Source: Vulcanimicrobiia bacterium (GTDB taxonomy: Bacteria; Vulcanimicrobiota; Vulcanimicrobiia; Vulcanimicrobiales; Vulcanimicrobiaceae). Taken from it: a DNA stretch of 64,000 nt. Below are positions 26,760 through 35,413 of this stretch, in pieces. A program made the position numbers and the translations under genes. The stretch covers positions 1-64,000 of the forward strand of contig JAICWY010000007.1 of assembly GCA_025934645.1 (NCBI GenBank). The letters are read 5' to 3'. The number at the start of each line of letters is the position of its first letter. Position 1 is the stretch's first letter. The notes under the pieces were generated by a model. That model saw only the letters and a program-made list of their open reading frames with translations. It was not told the origin of the DNA and did not search any database.

Positions 26760-27599
26760 ATGAGCTATCAAACTACACTGCGCGACCGCTTCGTCTTTGA
26801 AGGCGTCGGTCTGCACACCGGCGCGCCTTGCCGCATCGACGTCCTGCCGGCCCCGCCCAATGCGGGGCTGCGCTTCGTTGCCGGCGGCGTCGAAATTCCC
26901 GCGCTTGCCGAATACGTCGTGGAAACGGCGCGCGCCACGGTGCTCGGACGCAACGGCGTGACGATTTCGACCGTCGAACATGTGCTTGCGGCGCTGTTCG
27001 GCATGGGCGTAAGCAACGCCGAGATCCGGGTCGAGGGTCCGGAGATTCCGGTTGCCGACGGCAGCGCGAAGCTGTTCGTGGACGCGATCGAGCGCGCCGG
27101 CGTTGCGCCGCAGAACGAAGTGCGCGACAGTTTCGTCCCCGTTGCCCCTTCATTCGTGCGCGACGGAGATCGATCGGTTATCGTGCTTCCTTCCGCGCAC
27201 TTCCGCGTACGGTTCATCGCCGATTTCGCGCCGCCGATCGGCACGCAGTATTTCGACGGCGAGATGACGCCCGAGCTGTTCCGCGAGGAGATCGCCTCCG
27301 CGCGCACGTTCGGCTATTTGCACGAAGTGGAAGCGTTGCTCGAGCGCGGTCTTGCCAAAGGCGGCACGCTGGAAAACGCGCTGGTCTTCGCGCCGGACGG
27401 CCCGATGCAAGAGATGCGCTGGGAGAACGAGCCGGTGCGCCACAAAGTCCTCGACCTGCTGGGCGACTTCGCGCTGCTCGGCGCTTATCCGCAATGCGAG
27501 ATCGTCGCGATCAAGAGCGGACATAAATTGCACTGCATCGCGACGAACGAGCTGCGCCGGCAATTCGGCTCGGCGCTGCCTTCGGCGAAAGTACAATAA
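26760..27599 (+). CDS. lpxC: UDP-3-O-acyl-N-acetylglucosamine deacetylase LpxC
   Basis: Zinc deacetylase, the committed step of lipid A synthesis. It is 279 aa. Zinc ligands are recognisable in STVEHVLAALFGMG (His) and in RHKVLDLLGD (His and Asp). The catalytic region GPEIPVADGSA and SGHKLH near the C-terminus are present. ATG 26760. The stop codon abuts the fabZ start. Confidence 0.96.
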   Translation: MSYQTTLRDRFVFEGVGLHTGAPCRIDVLPAPPNAGLRFVAGGVEIPALAEYVVETARATVLGRNGVTISTVEHVLAALFGMGVSNAEIRVEGPEIPVADGSAKLFVDAIERAGVAPQNEVRDSFVPVAPSFVRDGDRSVIVLPSAHFRVRFIADFAPPIGTQYFDGEMTPELFREEIASARTFGYLHEVEALLERGLAKGGTLENALVFAPDGPMQEMRWENEPVRHKVLDLLGDFALLGAYPQCEIVAIKSGHKLHCIATNELRRQFGSALPSAKVQ

Positions 27600-28073
27600 T
27601 TGGCTGAACTCGACATCCGGCAGATCATGGAGATTCTGCCGCATCGCTATCCGATTTTGCTGGTCGATCGCATCACGTCGCTCGAACCCGGCGTCCGCGC
27701 GATCGGCTATAAGAACATTACGAACAACGAGCCGGTGTTTACCGGACATTTTCCGGGCAATCCGCTGCTGCCGGGCGTGTACATGATCGAAGCGCTCGCG
27801 CAGCTGGGCGGCTGCGTCGTGCTCGAACCGGGCGAATTCTCGCGAAAAACGCCGTATTTGGCGGGAATCGACGCGGCGAAATTCCGCCGTCCCGTCGTGC
27901 CGGGCGATAAGTTCGTGATGGACGTCACGCTGACCAAGCACAAGCGCAACATCGGCTGGGTTCACGCGGAAGGGCGCGTCGACGATCAGTTCGTCGTTTC
28001 CGCAGAACTCATGTTCTCGATCGCCTCCGATCCGCGTTTGTTCGGGTTCGACGCAACGGTACTGCACGCCTGA
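27600..28073 (+). CDS. fabZ: 3-hydroxyacyl-ACP dehydratase FabZ
   Basis: Dehydrates beta-hydroxyacyl-ACP. In lipid A clusters it balances fatty acid and lipid A synthesis by competing for hydroxyacyl-ACP. It is 157 aa. The hot-dog fold catalytic motif GHFPGNPLLPGVYMIEALAQ (His and Glu) is clear, and the start DIRQIMEILPHRYPILLVDR is typical. TTG start at 27600 directly after the lpxC stop codon. The stop overlaps the lpxA ATG (TGATG). Confidence 0.95.
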   Translation: MAELDIRQIMEILPHRYPILLVDRITSLEPGVRAIGYKNITNNEPVFTGHFPGNPLLPGVYMIEALAQLGGCVVLEPGEFSRKTPYLAGIDAAKFRRPVVPGDKFVMDVTLTKHKRNIGWVHAEGRVDDQFVVSAELMFSIASDPRLFGFDATVLHA

Positions 28074-28843
28074 TGATCCACCCCACCGCAATCGTTCATC
28101 CCAATGCAAAATTGGATCGGGGCGTCGAGATTGGGCCGTATTGCATTGTCGGCGAGAATGTGAGCGTCGGGCGCGGCACGGTGCTGCAAGCGCACGTGGT
28201 CGTGAACGGCTGGACGAGCATCGGCGAAGACTGCCAGATCTATCCGTTCGCCACGATCGGCGCCGCCTCGCAGGATAAAAAATACGTCGGCGAGCGCGCG
28301 TACACGCGCATCGGCAGCCGCACGATCATCCGCGAATACGTTTCGATCCAGCGCGCCACCGGCGAGGATCAAGTTACCGCCGTAGGCGACGATTGTCTGC
28401 TGCTTGCGTACACGCACGTCGCGCACAACTGCATTTTGGGCAACGGCATCACGATGAGCAATCTCGCGCAGCTTGCGGGACACTGCGTCATCGAGGACAA
28501 CGCGCTCATCGGCGGCATGGCCGGTCTGCATCAATTCACGCGCGTCGGACGCTATGCGTTCGTGGGCGGCGACTCCAAAGTGACGCGCGACGTGCCGCCG
28601 TTCTTTTTGGTGGAAGGCAACCCGGCCACGCCCTACGGGTTGAACAGCGTGGGCTTGCGGCGCGCGAACTTCAGCGAAGAAGAGCGCGCGGAGATCAAAA
28701 AGTTCTACAAACTGCTGAACGGCTCGAAGCTCAAACTCTCCGAAGCGATCGAGGCGATGAAGGCCGAGGTTTCCACCGAATCCGGCCGGCACATTCTCGA
28801 GTTTCTGGAAGGTGATTCCCAGCGCGGCATTCTGCTGAAGTGA
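28073..28843 (+). CDS. lpxA: UDP-N-acetylglucosamine acyltransferase LpxA
   Basis: First step of lipid A synthesis, O-acylation of UDP-GlcNAc. It is 256 aa, with hexapeptide repeats from the very start (IHPTAIVHPNAKLDRGVEIG). The catalytic His lies in AYTHVAHNCILGN, and GGMAGLHQFTRVG plus the C-terminal helical domain (RANFSEEERAEIKKFYKLL) are typical. ATG overlaps the fabZ stop. lpxB starts immediately after the stop. Confidence 0.96.
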   Translation: MIHPTAIVHPNAKLDRGVEIGPYCIVGENVSVGRGTVLQAHVVVNGWTSIGEDCQIYPFATIGAASQDKKYVGERAYTRIGSRTIIREYVSIQRATGEDQVTAVGDDCLLLAYTHVAHNCILGNGITMSNLAQLAGHCVIEDNALIGGMAGLHQFTRVGRYAFVGGDSKVTRDVPPFFLVEGNPATPYGLNSVGLRRANFSEEERAEIKKFYKLLNGSKLKLSEAIEAMKAEVSTESGRHILEFLEGDSQRGILLK

Positions 28844-29962
28844 ATGCGGTATTTTTTATCGTCCGGGGAAGCGTCGGGTGAGCTGGCGGCGACGCTGATC
28901 GCGCAGGCGATCCGCGGCATCGATCCGCAAGCGGAGTTTGAAGGCATCGGCGCCGCGCGCATGCGCGACGCCGGTGTCGCATTATGGCGCGACCACAGCG
29001 GCTGGGCCAGCATGGGTCCCCTCGCCGCGATTCCGCGCATTCCAAAACTGCTGCTCACGATGTTCGTCACTGCGGGCCATATCGTTCGCAGCAAACCCGA
29101 CATCGTTATTTTGGTGGACTTCGGCGCGTTCAACGTGCGGCTTGCGAAGCGTTTGCGCGCGATCGGCTATAAAGGCCCGATTCTCGACATCTTTCCACCG
29201 GCGACCTGGCTGGACCGCGAGCGTACCGCACGCGATGTAAGCGCCGTTGCGATGCCGCTTACCGCGTTCGCGCACCAACGCGATTTCTACCGTTCGCACG
29301 ATTTGCCCATCGCCTACTTCGGCCATCCGCTTGCATCGCAGTACACGATGCGCGCTGCGCGTCCCACGCCCCCCGCCGCCGGCGGAACGGTCGCGCTGCT
29401 GCCGGGAAGCCGCCGCGGCGAACTGCGTTATCACGCCCCCGCGCTGTTCGCGGCGTTTCGCGAACTGCGAGCGCGCCGGCCGCAGCTGCGCGGCGTGATT
29501 GGCGCTGCGGACGATCGCGGCGAGGCGTTTCTGCGCGAGTGCGCGCAGCGCGAAGGCGTGGGCGACGTGACGTTCGCGCGCGGGACGCTGCCGGCGATCG
29601 CGGATGCGGATGCGGCGTGGGTTGCATCGGGAACAGCGGTGCTGGAATGCGCCCTCTCCGGCGTGCCGGCGGTCGCGCTGTACATCATCAGCCCTGCGCT
29701 GGTGCAACACGCGCGCCGCGTCTATTCCGGAAAATACGTGACGCTTCCGAATCTGGTCCTGGATCGCGAAGTCGTTCCTGAGCTCTTACAAGATGCCGCG
29801 ACGCCGCATGCGCTTGCGCAAGCGATGGACGCGGTGCTCGCCGAACCGCAACGCCAATACGAAGAGTTTGCGGCACTTCGCGAGGCACTCGGTCCGCCGG
29901 ACGCGCTGGAAAAAATCGCCGGGTTCGCGGTGCAGCTTGCCAAGGAGCGAGTCCCGTGCTGA
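28844..29962 (+). CDS. lpxB: Lipid-A-disaccharide synthase LpxB
   Basis: GT19 transferase joining UDP-diacyl-GlcN and lipid X. It is 372 aa. The start YFLSSGEASGELAATLI carries the SGExSGE family motif. VDFGAFNVRLAK, DIFPPATWLDRER, YFGHPLASQY and LLPGSRRGELRYHAP follow in the usual order. Its end overlaps the next gene by 7 bases, so the substrate-making hydrolase may be that neighbour. Confidence 0.95.
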   Translation: MRYFLSSGEASGELAATLIAQAIRGIDPQAEFEGIGAARMRDAGVALWRDHSGWASMGPLAAIPRIPKLLLTMFVTAGHIVRSKPDIVILVDFGAFNVRLAKRLRAIGYKGPILDIFPPATWLDRERTARDVSAVAMPLTAFAHQRDFYRSHDLPIAYFGHPLASQYTMRAARPTPPAAGGTVALLPGSRRGELRYHAPALFAAFRELRARRPQLRGVIGAADDRGEAFLRECAQREGVGDVTFARGTLPAIADADAAWVASGTAVLECALSGVPAVALYIISPALVQHARRVYSGKYVTLPNLVLDREVVPELLQDAATPHALAQAMDAVLAEPQRQYEEFAALREALGPPDALEKIAGFAVQLAKERVPC

Positions 29963-30672
29963 TCTATCACACATCGGATTTGCACGACCACCGCGGATTC
30001 GTTCCGCGGCTGCGCGAGCTGCGGAAAGCTGCACCGGGGCTGCTGTTCGATTGCGGCGATTCGCTGCGCGGCAGTCAAACCGTGTATCACCGCCGCGAGC
30101 CGATCCTGGGCGAGATCGATGCGGCGGGGTACGACGCGCAAGCAATGGGCAACCGCGAGTTCCACTACTTGTTCGGCTTTGTGCGTGCACGCGCCGCGCA
30201 GATGCGTCATCCGTTCGTTTGTTCGAATCTCGTCGACACGAAGAACCGCGAGCTGCCGTTCCGGCGATCGCTGGTGATACCGTACGGCGGAACGCGCGTG
30301 CACCTGATCGGGTTGCTGATCATGCAATATCCCGTGGGCAGTCCGTGGGAGCGCGTTTTCGGCTGGCGTTTCCTCGATCCGTTCGAAACGGTGCGCGAAT
30401 TGTCCGCAGAGATCCCGCAAGACGAGCCGCTCGTCGTGCTTTCGCACCTCGGTTTGTCGCTGGATCGCAAACTGGCGGCGGCCGTACCGCGCATCGATCT
30501 GCTGCTCGGCGGCCACAGCCACGATACCCTGCACGTGCCCGAGCGCGTAGGCAACGTGCCGATCGTGCACGCGGGCCCGTACGGCAAATACGTCTCGCGC
30601 ACGCAGCTCGAGCGCGCGGGCGATCGCTGGAGCATCGCGGATTTCGCGCTGTTGCCGTTGTTGGAATCGTGA
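29956..30672 (+). CDS. Calcineurin-like metallophosphoesterase, candidate LpxH substitute
   Basis: A 238-aa soluble two-metal phosphoesterase of the 5'-nucleotidase-like type. The motifs are complete: SDLHDH (D-x-H), DCGDSLRGS (GD), GNREFH, LSHLG (H) and LGGHSHD (GHxH). In most of the superfamily the third motif is GNHE/D. Here Arg replaces His, as in the GNRD motif of LpxH, the UDP-2,3-diacylglucosamine hydrolase. No LpxH or LpxI is otherwise seen, and the gene overlaps lpxB (GTG start at 29956) and the LpxB-like gene. Its role in the missing lipid X step is an inference. A nucleotidase is the alternative. Confidence 0.75.
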   Translation: MLIYHTSDLHDHRGFVPRLRELRKAAPGLLFDCGDSLRGSQTVYHRREPILGEIDAAGYDAQAMGNREFHYLFGFVRARAAQMRHPFVCSNLVDTKNRELPFRRSLVIPYGGTRVHLIGLLIMQYPVGSPWERVFGWRFLDPFETVRELSAEIPQDEPLVVLSHLGLSLDRKLAAAVPRIDLLLGGHSHDTLHVPERVGNVPIVHAGPYGKYVSRTQLERAGDRWSIADFALLPLLES

Positions 30673-31817
30673 GCCGCGCGCTCTTCGTTTCCAACGGCCA
30701 CGGCGAGATCGCCATCGCCGCGCGCATTGCCGGCGAAACGCGCGGCGTCACGTGCGACCATCTCGCGCTGGTCGGCGGCGCGCACGGCAGCGGTGGGACT
30801 TTGCATGACGTCGGCCCGCGCAAAGGTATGCCGAGCGGCGGTCTCATTGCGATGGGTAACGTCCGCAACATCGCGCGCGACGTTTCGTCGGGCCTGATCG
30901 CGCACACGCTCGCGCAGCTGAAGTTTCTTCGAAGCTCGCGCGGTGCGTACGACGCGGCCGTGGCCGTCGGCGACGTGTTCGCGCTGATCATGACCCTGCA
31001 GGCGCGTGCGCGAGCGACGATCTTCGTCGGCACGGCCAAGAGCGTGCATCATGCGAAATACGGTCCGGTGGAGCGGCGTTTCATCGCGAAATCGCAGCGC
31101 GTGTTCGTGCGCGATGAAGCGACTGCGGCCTCGTTGCGCGCGCACGGCATCGACGCGCGGGCGGCAAACGTGATTGTCGATTTATACAGCGGTGCTGCTC
31201 CGGCAATCGATACGCCGTTCGCGCCGCGTCTGGCGATCTTCCCCGGAAGCCGCGAAGCGGCGTATGCAGATGCCGCCGCGCTCTGCGCCATCGTGCGCGA
31301 ACTTGGTTCGCGCTTCGCGCATCTTGGCGCGATGCTTTCCGTTGCGCCGGCGTTGGATCCGCAGCACATGGCGCAAACCTTGCGCGCTGCCGGATGGCGT
31401 GTGGACGAACGCGACGACGCGCTGCAGCCGTTCTCGCTGTTCATCGGCGAGCGCGAAATCGTGCGCGCCTGGCGCGGTCCGCTCGGTTCGATGCTGAACG
31501 GGGCGCAGCTCGTGTTGGGTCAAGCCGGTACCGCGAATGAAGCGGCGGCTGCGGCCGGCATTCCGGTCGTCGCCTACGAACCATCGAGCGGCGGAAAACG
31601 CGCGTGGTATCGCGCGCGCCAAGCGGGATTGCTGGGCGGCGCGCTGCTCATTGCCGGGGGCGGCGTACACGATGCCGCGCAGGCCGTGGAAGCGTTGCTC
31701 CACGATGCACCGCGCCGCGCGCGCATGGGAACCATCGGGCGCGATCGGATGGGGCCGCCCGGCGGCGCCGCGGCGATCGCGCGCCAAATCGAAATGCTCG
31801 CGGGAGCGCGCGCGTGA
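30669..31817 (+). CDS. LpxB-related glycosyltransferase-like protein
   Basis: A 382-aa protein beginning with the SNGHGE motif seen in lipid-A-disaccharide-synthase-related proteins of the cyanobacterial type. Further LpxB-like features are FPGSREAAYADA, corresponding to the PGSR of LpxB, and GQAGTANEAAAAAGIPVV with a donor-binding EAAA region. It is clearly distinct from the true lpxB 0.7 kb upstream. GTG start inside a GTGA overlap (30669-30672); the earlier open frame to 29793 is antisense-like shadow. The substrate is unknown; a glycosylation step in envelope lipid synthesis is inferred. Confidence 0.8.
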   Translation: MSRALFVSNGHGEIAIAARIAGETRGVTCDHLALVGGAHGSGGTLHDVGPRKGMPSGGLIAMGNVRNIARDVSSGLIAHTLAQLKFLRSSRGAYDAAVAVGDVFALIMTLQARARATIFVGTAKSVHHAKYGPVERRFIAKSQRVFVRDEATAASLRAHGIDARAANVIVDLYSGAAPAIDTPFAPRLAIFPGSREAAYADAAALCAIVRELGSRFAHLGAMLSVAPALDPQHMAQTLRAAGWRVDERDDALQPFSLFIGEREIVRAWRGPLGSMLNGAQLVLGQAGTANEAAAAAGIPVVAYEPSSGGKRAWYRARQAGLLGGALLIAGGGVHDAAQAVEALLHDAPRRARMGTIGRDRMGPPGGAAAIARQIEMLAGARA

Positions 31818-33010
31818 AGCGGCTGCTGCCCGCCGCTTTCGCGGTCACCTATTTCGTGGTGCCGCTCTTTCCGCCGTTCATCACGCTCACCGCCGTGACG
31901 ATTCCCGGCGTCTCACTCGTGCCGGCATGGTTCGCGATCGCGCTGCTCGCGCTTATGGCGCTGTTTGCAATCTACGCGACAGTGCTGCTGCTGCGTCCGC
32001 CCATTCAAAAGCCGCCCACGCTCGCGCCGCTGCTCGCGTGGTTCGCTGCGGTCGTGATCGCCGGATTGCTCGGCTTCGATCCCACGGCAGGCATGCTCTT
32101 CAACGGCATCTTCGGACTCGGCGTGATCTGGCATCTGACGCTCATGCGCTATTATCGCGAACCCGGCGTCGCGCGCGCGATTTATTGGAGTTACATGGTC
32201 TCGGGCGGGCTCGCTTCGCTCGCCGCGATCGTCATGGTTGCCGCACGCATTCCGGCGAATCAATACGCCATCGGGCACGGGCGCGCGATCGGTACGTTCA
32301 TTCTTCCGGGAGAACTTGCGGGCTACCTGATCATCTTTCTGCCGATTGCGTTTGCCGTTGCGCGCATCACGCGCGAGCGAGCGCTGCGGATAACGGCATG
32401 GTCGGCGCTCGCGCTTGGCGCCGCGGCGTTCGTCCTGACATTTTCGCGCGCGGGCTGGATGGGACTGGCGGCCGCGATCGCGTTCTACGCGTTCATGAGC
32501 GGGCGCGTGCGGCGGCGCTATGCACCGCTGTTTTTGCTGGCCGGCCTTGCGGCTGTGCTGGTCGTCTTTAACGCGCATCACAATCCCGCGGAGAACTACA
32601 CGCGCCTTTCGATCTGGCAGGCCGGCGTGGAGATCGTGCGGCGCTTTCCGCTCACCGGCGTCGGCCCGTTCGATTTCGCGCGCATCTATCCGCTCGTGCG
32701 CCTGCCCGACGGCGATGCGCAGGCGTTCCACGCGCACAGCTTTCTGCTGACGATCTTCGCCGAGACCGGGCTGCTCGGGCTTGCGGCGACTTTAGCGGTG
32801 TGGTGGCGCTTCGGATCGGCGTTCTACGAGCGCTTCCGCGCGGCGAAACCCGCCAATGCGACGCTGGCGCTGGCGATTGCAGCGGGACTTGCGGGAACGT
32901 GGGTGCAAGGCCTTATCGATACGGTGAGTGTGGTGATATTCGGATTATGGCTTCCGTCGATGGCGCTTGCACTGGTTGCCGCCGTGGACGGGCTCGGAGA
33001 GGCGGAATGA
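31814..33010 (+). CDS. O-antigen ligase/polymerase-like membrane protein
   Basis: A 398-aa protein with about ten membrane segments. The Wzy/WaaL-type signature is seen late in the protein: NYTRLSIWQAGVEIVRRFP, LTGVGPFDF, and HAHSFLLTIFAETGLLGL. Such proteins ligate or polymerise O-antigen or other polysaccharides at the outer leaflet of the inner membrane. GTG start inside a GTGA overlap (31814-31817). The position between the LpxB-like gene and lptC fits a role in LPS assembly. Confidence 0.85.
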   Translation: MKRLLPAAFAVTYFVVPLFPPFITLTAVTIPGVSLVPAWFAIALLALMALFAIYATVLLLRPPIQKPPTLAPLLAWFAAVVIAGLLGFDPTAGMLFNGIFGLGVIWHLTLMRYYREPGVARAIYWSYMVSGGLASLAAIVMVAARIPANQYAIGHGRAIGTFILPGELAGYLIIFLPIAFAVARITRERALRITAWSALALGAAAFVLTFSRAGWMGLAAAIAFYAFMSGRVRRRYAPLFLLAGLAAVLVVFNAHHNPAENYTRLSIWQAGVEIVRRFPLTGVGPFDFARIYPLVRLPDGDAQAFHAHSFLLTIFAETGLLGLAATLAVWWRFGSAFYERFRAAKPANATLALAIAAGLAGTWVQGLIDTVSVVIFGLWLPSMALALVAAVDGLGEAE

Positions 33011-33558
33011 GGCGGCGCGCGATCGCGGCGCTGGCGTTGCTCGCATTGGCGGCCGGCTGCAATCCGCAGCCGCAGCACGGCGCGCAGGCGACGCCGACGC
33101 CTTCCATAGGGCCCTCCTCGCTGCCGCCGCTGAAGATCACCGGATACAGCGGGCCTGGGAATCCGGTCACGATCACGCAGCAGACGGGGAACCGCAAGGA
33201 GTATCAGCTCGTTGCAAAATCGCTGACGAGCCGCTCCACGCAGAGCGTCGGCCAAGCAACATTTCAGCAAGCCGCGGTAACGTTCTACGGCAAAGACGGC
33301 ACGACGCTGGTCGCGCACGCGCCCATCGCGCGGATCGACGAGAAGCACCGCGACGTCGTCATGACCGGCGGCGTGCGCGCGACGACCGGCAGCGGCATGA
33401 CGCTCACGTGCGATCGCCTGACCTACGATCAGCAGACGAGTTTGCTGCACGGCGAGGGCAACGTGCGGATTACGGGGATGCAGGGCGGCCAGCAACAGGT
33501 GTTGACCGGAAACACGTTCACGTCGGACGTGAAGCTTACGAATATGGTGATGAAATAG
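33007..33558 (+). CDS. lptC: LPS export protein LptC-like lipoprotein
   Basis: A 183-aa lipoprotein with the lipobox LAAGC (Cys about residue 18), then a Pro-rich linker and one LptC/LptA-like jellyroll domain (ATFQQAAVTFYGKDGTT, ... MTLTCDRLTYDQQTSLLHG). LptC passes LPS from LptBFG to LptA across the periplasm. A lipid anchor replaces the usual N-terminal helix. ATG inside ATGA overlap with the ligase-like gene. lptB follows 2 bp later. Confidence 0.8.
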   Translation: MRRRAIAALALLALAAGCNPQPQHGAQATPTPSIGPSSLPPLKITGYSGPGNPVTITQQTGNRKEYQLVAKSLTSRSTQSVGQATFQQAAVTFYGKDGTTLVAHAPIARIDEKHRDVVMTGGVRATTGSGMTLTCDRLTYDQQTSLLHGEGNVRITGMQGGQQQVLTGNTFTSDVKLTNMVMK

Positions 33559-33560
33559 CG

Positions 33561-34304
33561 ATGCGCGCGCCACACGAGATAAAATTGCGCGGTTTGGTCA
33601 AGCGTTACGGCGAACGCGCCGTGGTGAACGGCGTGAGCGCGGAAGTGCGCACCGGCGAGATCGTCGGGTTGCTGGGGCCGAACGGCGCGGGCAAGACCAC
33701 GACGTTCTACATGGTAGTCGGTTTAGTGAAACCGGACGGCGGCACGGTTCTGCTCGAGACGCAGAACGGCGAGATCGATCTTACGGCGTCGCCCATGTAT
33801 ATGCGCTCGCGGCGCGGCCTGGGCTATCTCGCGCAGGAGAACTCGATCTTCCGCAAGCTTTCGGTGGGCGACAACATCCGCTTGATCTGGGAGATGCACG
33901 GCGTGCCGCGCGAAGAACAAGAAGAGCGCCTCCCGCCGCTGCTCGAGGAATTCGGGCTGCTCAAATTCATCGATGCGCGCGGCGACAGTCTCTCGGGCGG
34001 CGAGCGCCGGCGCGTGGAGATCGCGCGCGCGATCGCCACGGAGCCAGCCTTCCTGCTGCTGGACGAGCCGTTCACCGGCATCGATCCGATCGCCGTCTCC
34101 GACATTCAAGCGATGATCCGCCAACTGCGCGACCGCGGCCTGGGCGTGCTCATTACGGATCACCAGGTGCGCGAAACGCTGGCGATCGTGGATCGCGCGT
34201 ATATTTTGAACAACGGTAAAATCGAGGTCTCCGGAACCGCGCACGACGTGCTCGAAAGTCCGATCGCGCGCAAATTCTATCTGGGCGAAAGCTTCCGCCT
34301 TTGA
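33561..34304 (+). CDS. lptB: LPS export ABC transporter ATPase LptB
   Basis: ATPase that drives LPS extraction from the inner membrane with LptF/G. It is 247 aa. Walker A GPNGAGKTT (about 36-44), signature LSGGERRR (about 145-152), Walker B LLLLDEPFTGIDP (about 164) and the H-loop TDHQVRE are all seen. The TGIDP stretch after Walker B is typical of LptB. ATG 33561 follows the lptC stop. The stop overlaps the TTG start of lptF/G. Confidence 0.95.
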   Translation: MRAPHEIKLRGLVKRYGERAVVNGVSAEVRTGEIVGLLGPNGAGKTTTFYMVVGLVKPDGGTVLLETQNGEIDLTASPMYMRSRRGLGYLAQENSIFRKLSVGDNIRLIWEMHGVPREEQEERLPPLLEEFGLLKFIDARGDSLSGGERRRVEIARAIATEPAFLLLDEPFTGIDPIAVSDIQAMIRQLRDRGLGVLITDHQVRETLAIVDRAYILNNGKIEVSGTAHDVLESPIARKFYLGESFRL

Positions 34305-35413
34305 AACTTTCGGGCATCAAGATTTTGGACCGGTACATGCTCGCGGAGCTGGTCGGTCCGTTTCTCTTCGGTCTCTCGGCGTTCACGCTGATCTTCGCGG
34401 CTACGCAGATCATCAACATCGGCCGCTTGGTCTCCGAGACGCACGCACCGCTTTGGGCGGCCATCGACGTCTTTTTGTGGCAGTTGCCGGCGATGGTGGT
34501 GCTGACGATTCCGATGGCGCTGCTGCTCGGGACGCTGCTGGCCATGCAGCGGCTCTCGGGCGAGAGTGAGATCACGGCAATGAAAGCGGGCGGCGTCACG
34601 TTCCTGCGCATCGTCGCCCCGGTGCTCGCCGTGGGCTTCGCGCTCTCGTTCGTGACGCTCGTGCTGCAAGAAGCAGTCGTGCCTTACGCGCAAACGCAGT
34701 TCACCATTATCCAGAATACGGTCATTAACAAGACGAGCGCGTTCGCAAGCGACTTGAACGTCTCGGCGCCGCTGCCGGGCGGCGGCAGCCAAACCACGTT
34801 CGCGAAGGCGTGCACGCAGAATTGCCAATCGCTGCTCGGCGTCACGCTCATTCAATACGATCGCGGCGGCAACCCGATTCAAATCGTGTTCGCGCAGCAG
34901 GCAGTCTTTCAAGCGGAGAAGTGGATCTTGGAAGGCGCGCGCATCTACCGGTTCCAGTCGAACGGCAGCGGCGTCACGACCTCGAACATCAGCACGTTGC
35001 AGGTCGAGTTGGGAGAGCGGCCAACCGATATCGCAAAGCGCGCTGCGAACAACAATCCGGAGAACATGAGCCGTTCCCAAATCGCCCAGATCATCCGCTC
35101 GGGACAGCTGAGCGCGGGAGAGCTGCGGAAGTACACGATGGCCTACCAGGAAAAACTGGCCACGCCTTTCGCGTGTTTCGTCTTCACGCTGCTCGCGATT
35201 CCGTTCGGCATCCGCTCGCACCGCGGCGGCCCGAATATGAGCGTGGGCTTCGGTCTGGCCGTGCTGATCGTATTCATCTATTACATCGTGCAGACGGTGT
35301 TCTCGTACGCAGGCGAGGCATTCTTGCCGCTTGCGGCGCTCGCCGCGTGGATGCCGAACATCATCTTCACGATCATCGGCGGACGCCGCCTCTACCGGGC
35401 GGCGATGGTCTGA
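34301..35413 (+). CDS. LptF/LptG-family LPS export permease
   Basis: Inner-membrane permease of the LptB2FG exporter. It is 370 aa. N-terminal ILDRYMLAELVGPFLFGL is the family opening. Three membrane segments come before and three after a periplasmic beta-jellyroll, and SGESEITAMKAGG is the coupling-helix region. Only one LptF/G gene is present in this run, so a homodimer or a second gene elsewhere is implied. TTG start in a TTGA overlap with lptB. Confidence 0.9.
   Translation: MKLSGIKILDRYMLAELVGPFLFGLSAFTLIFAATQIINIGRLVSETHAPLWAAIDVFLWQLPAMVVLTIPMALLLGTLLAMQRLSGESEITAMKAGGVTFLRIVAPVLAVGFALSFVTLVLQEAVVPYAQTQFTIIQNTVINKTSAFASDLNVSAPLPGGGSQTTFAKACTQNCQSLLGVTLIQYDRGGNPIQIVFAQQAVFQAEKWILEGARIYRFQSNGSGVTTSNISTLQVELGERPTDIAKRAANNNPENMSRSQIAQIIRSGQLSAGELRKYTMAYQEKLATPFACFVFTLLAIPFGIRSHRGGPNMSVGFGLAVLIVFIYYIVQTVFSYAGEAFLPLAALAAWMPNIIFTIIGGRRLYRAAMV

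Noticed and set aside
25740-26981. 413-codon open frame antisense to lpxD and lpxC
   Set aside because: Repetitive reverse reading of the hexapeptide repeats (ADLR/ADVR pattern) explains it.
29793-30668. Plus-strand extension of the LpxB-like gene
   Set aside because: It overlaps lpxB and the phosphoesterase in another frame and is Arg-rich; the GTG at 30669 fits the GTGA overlap pattern and the SNGHGE motif.
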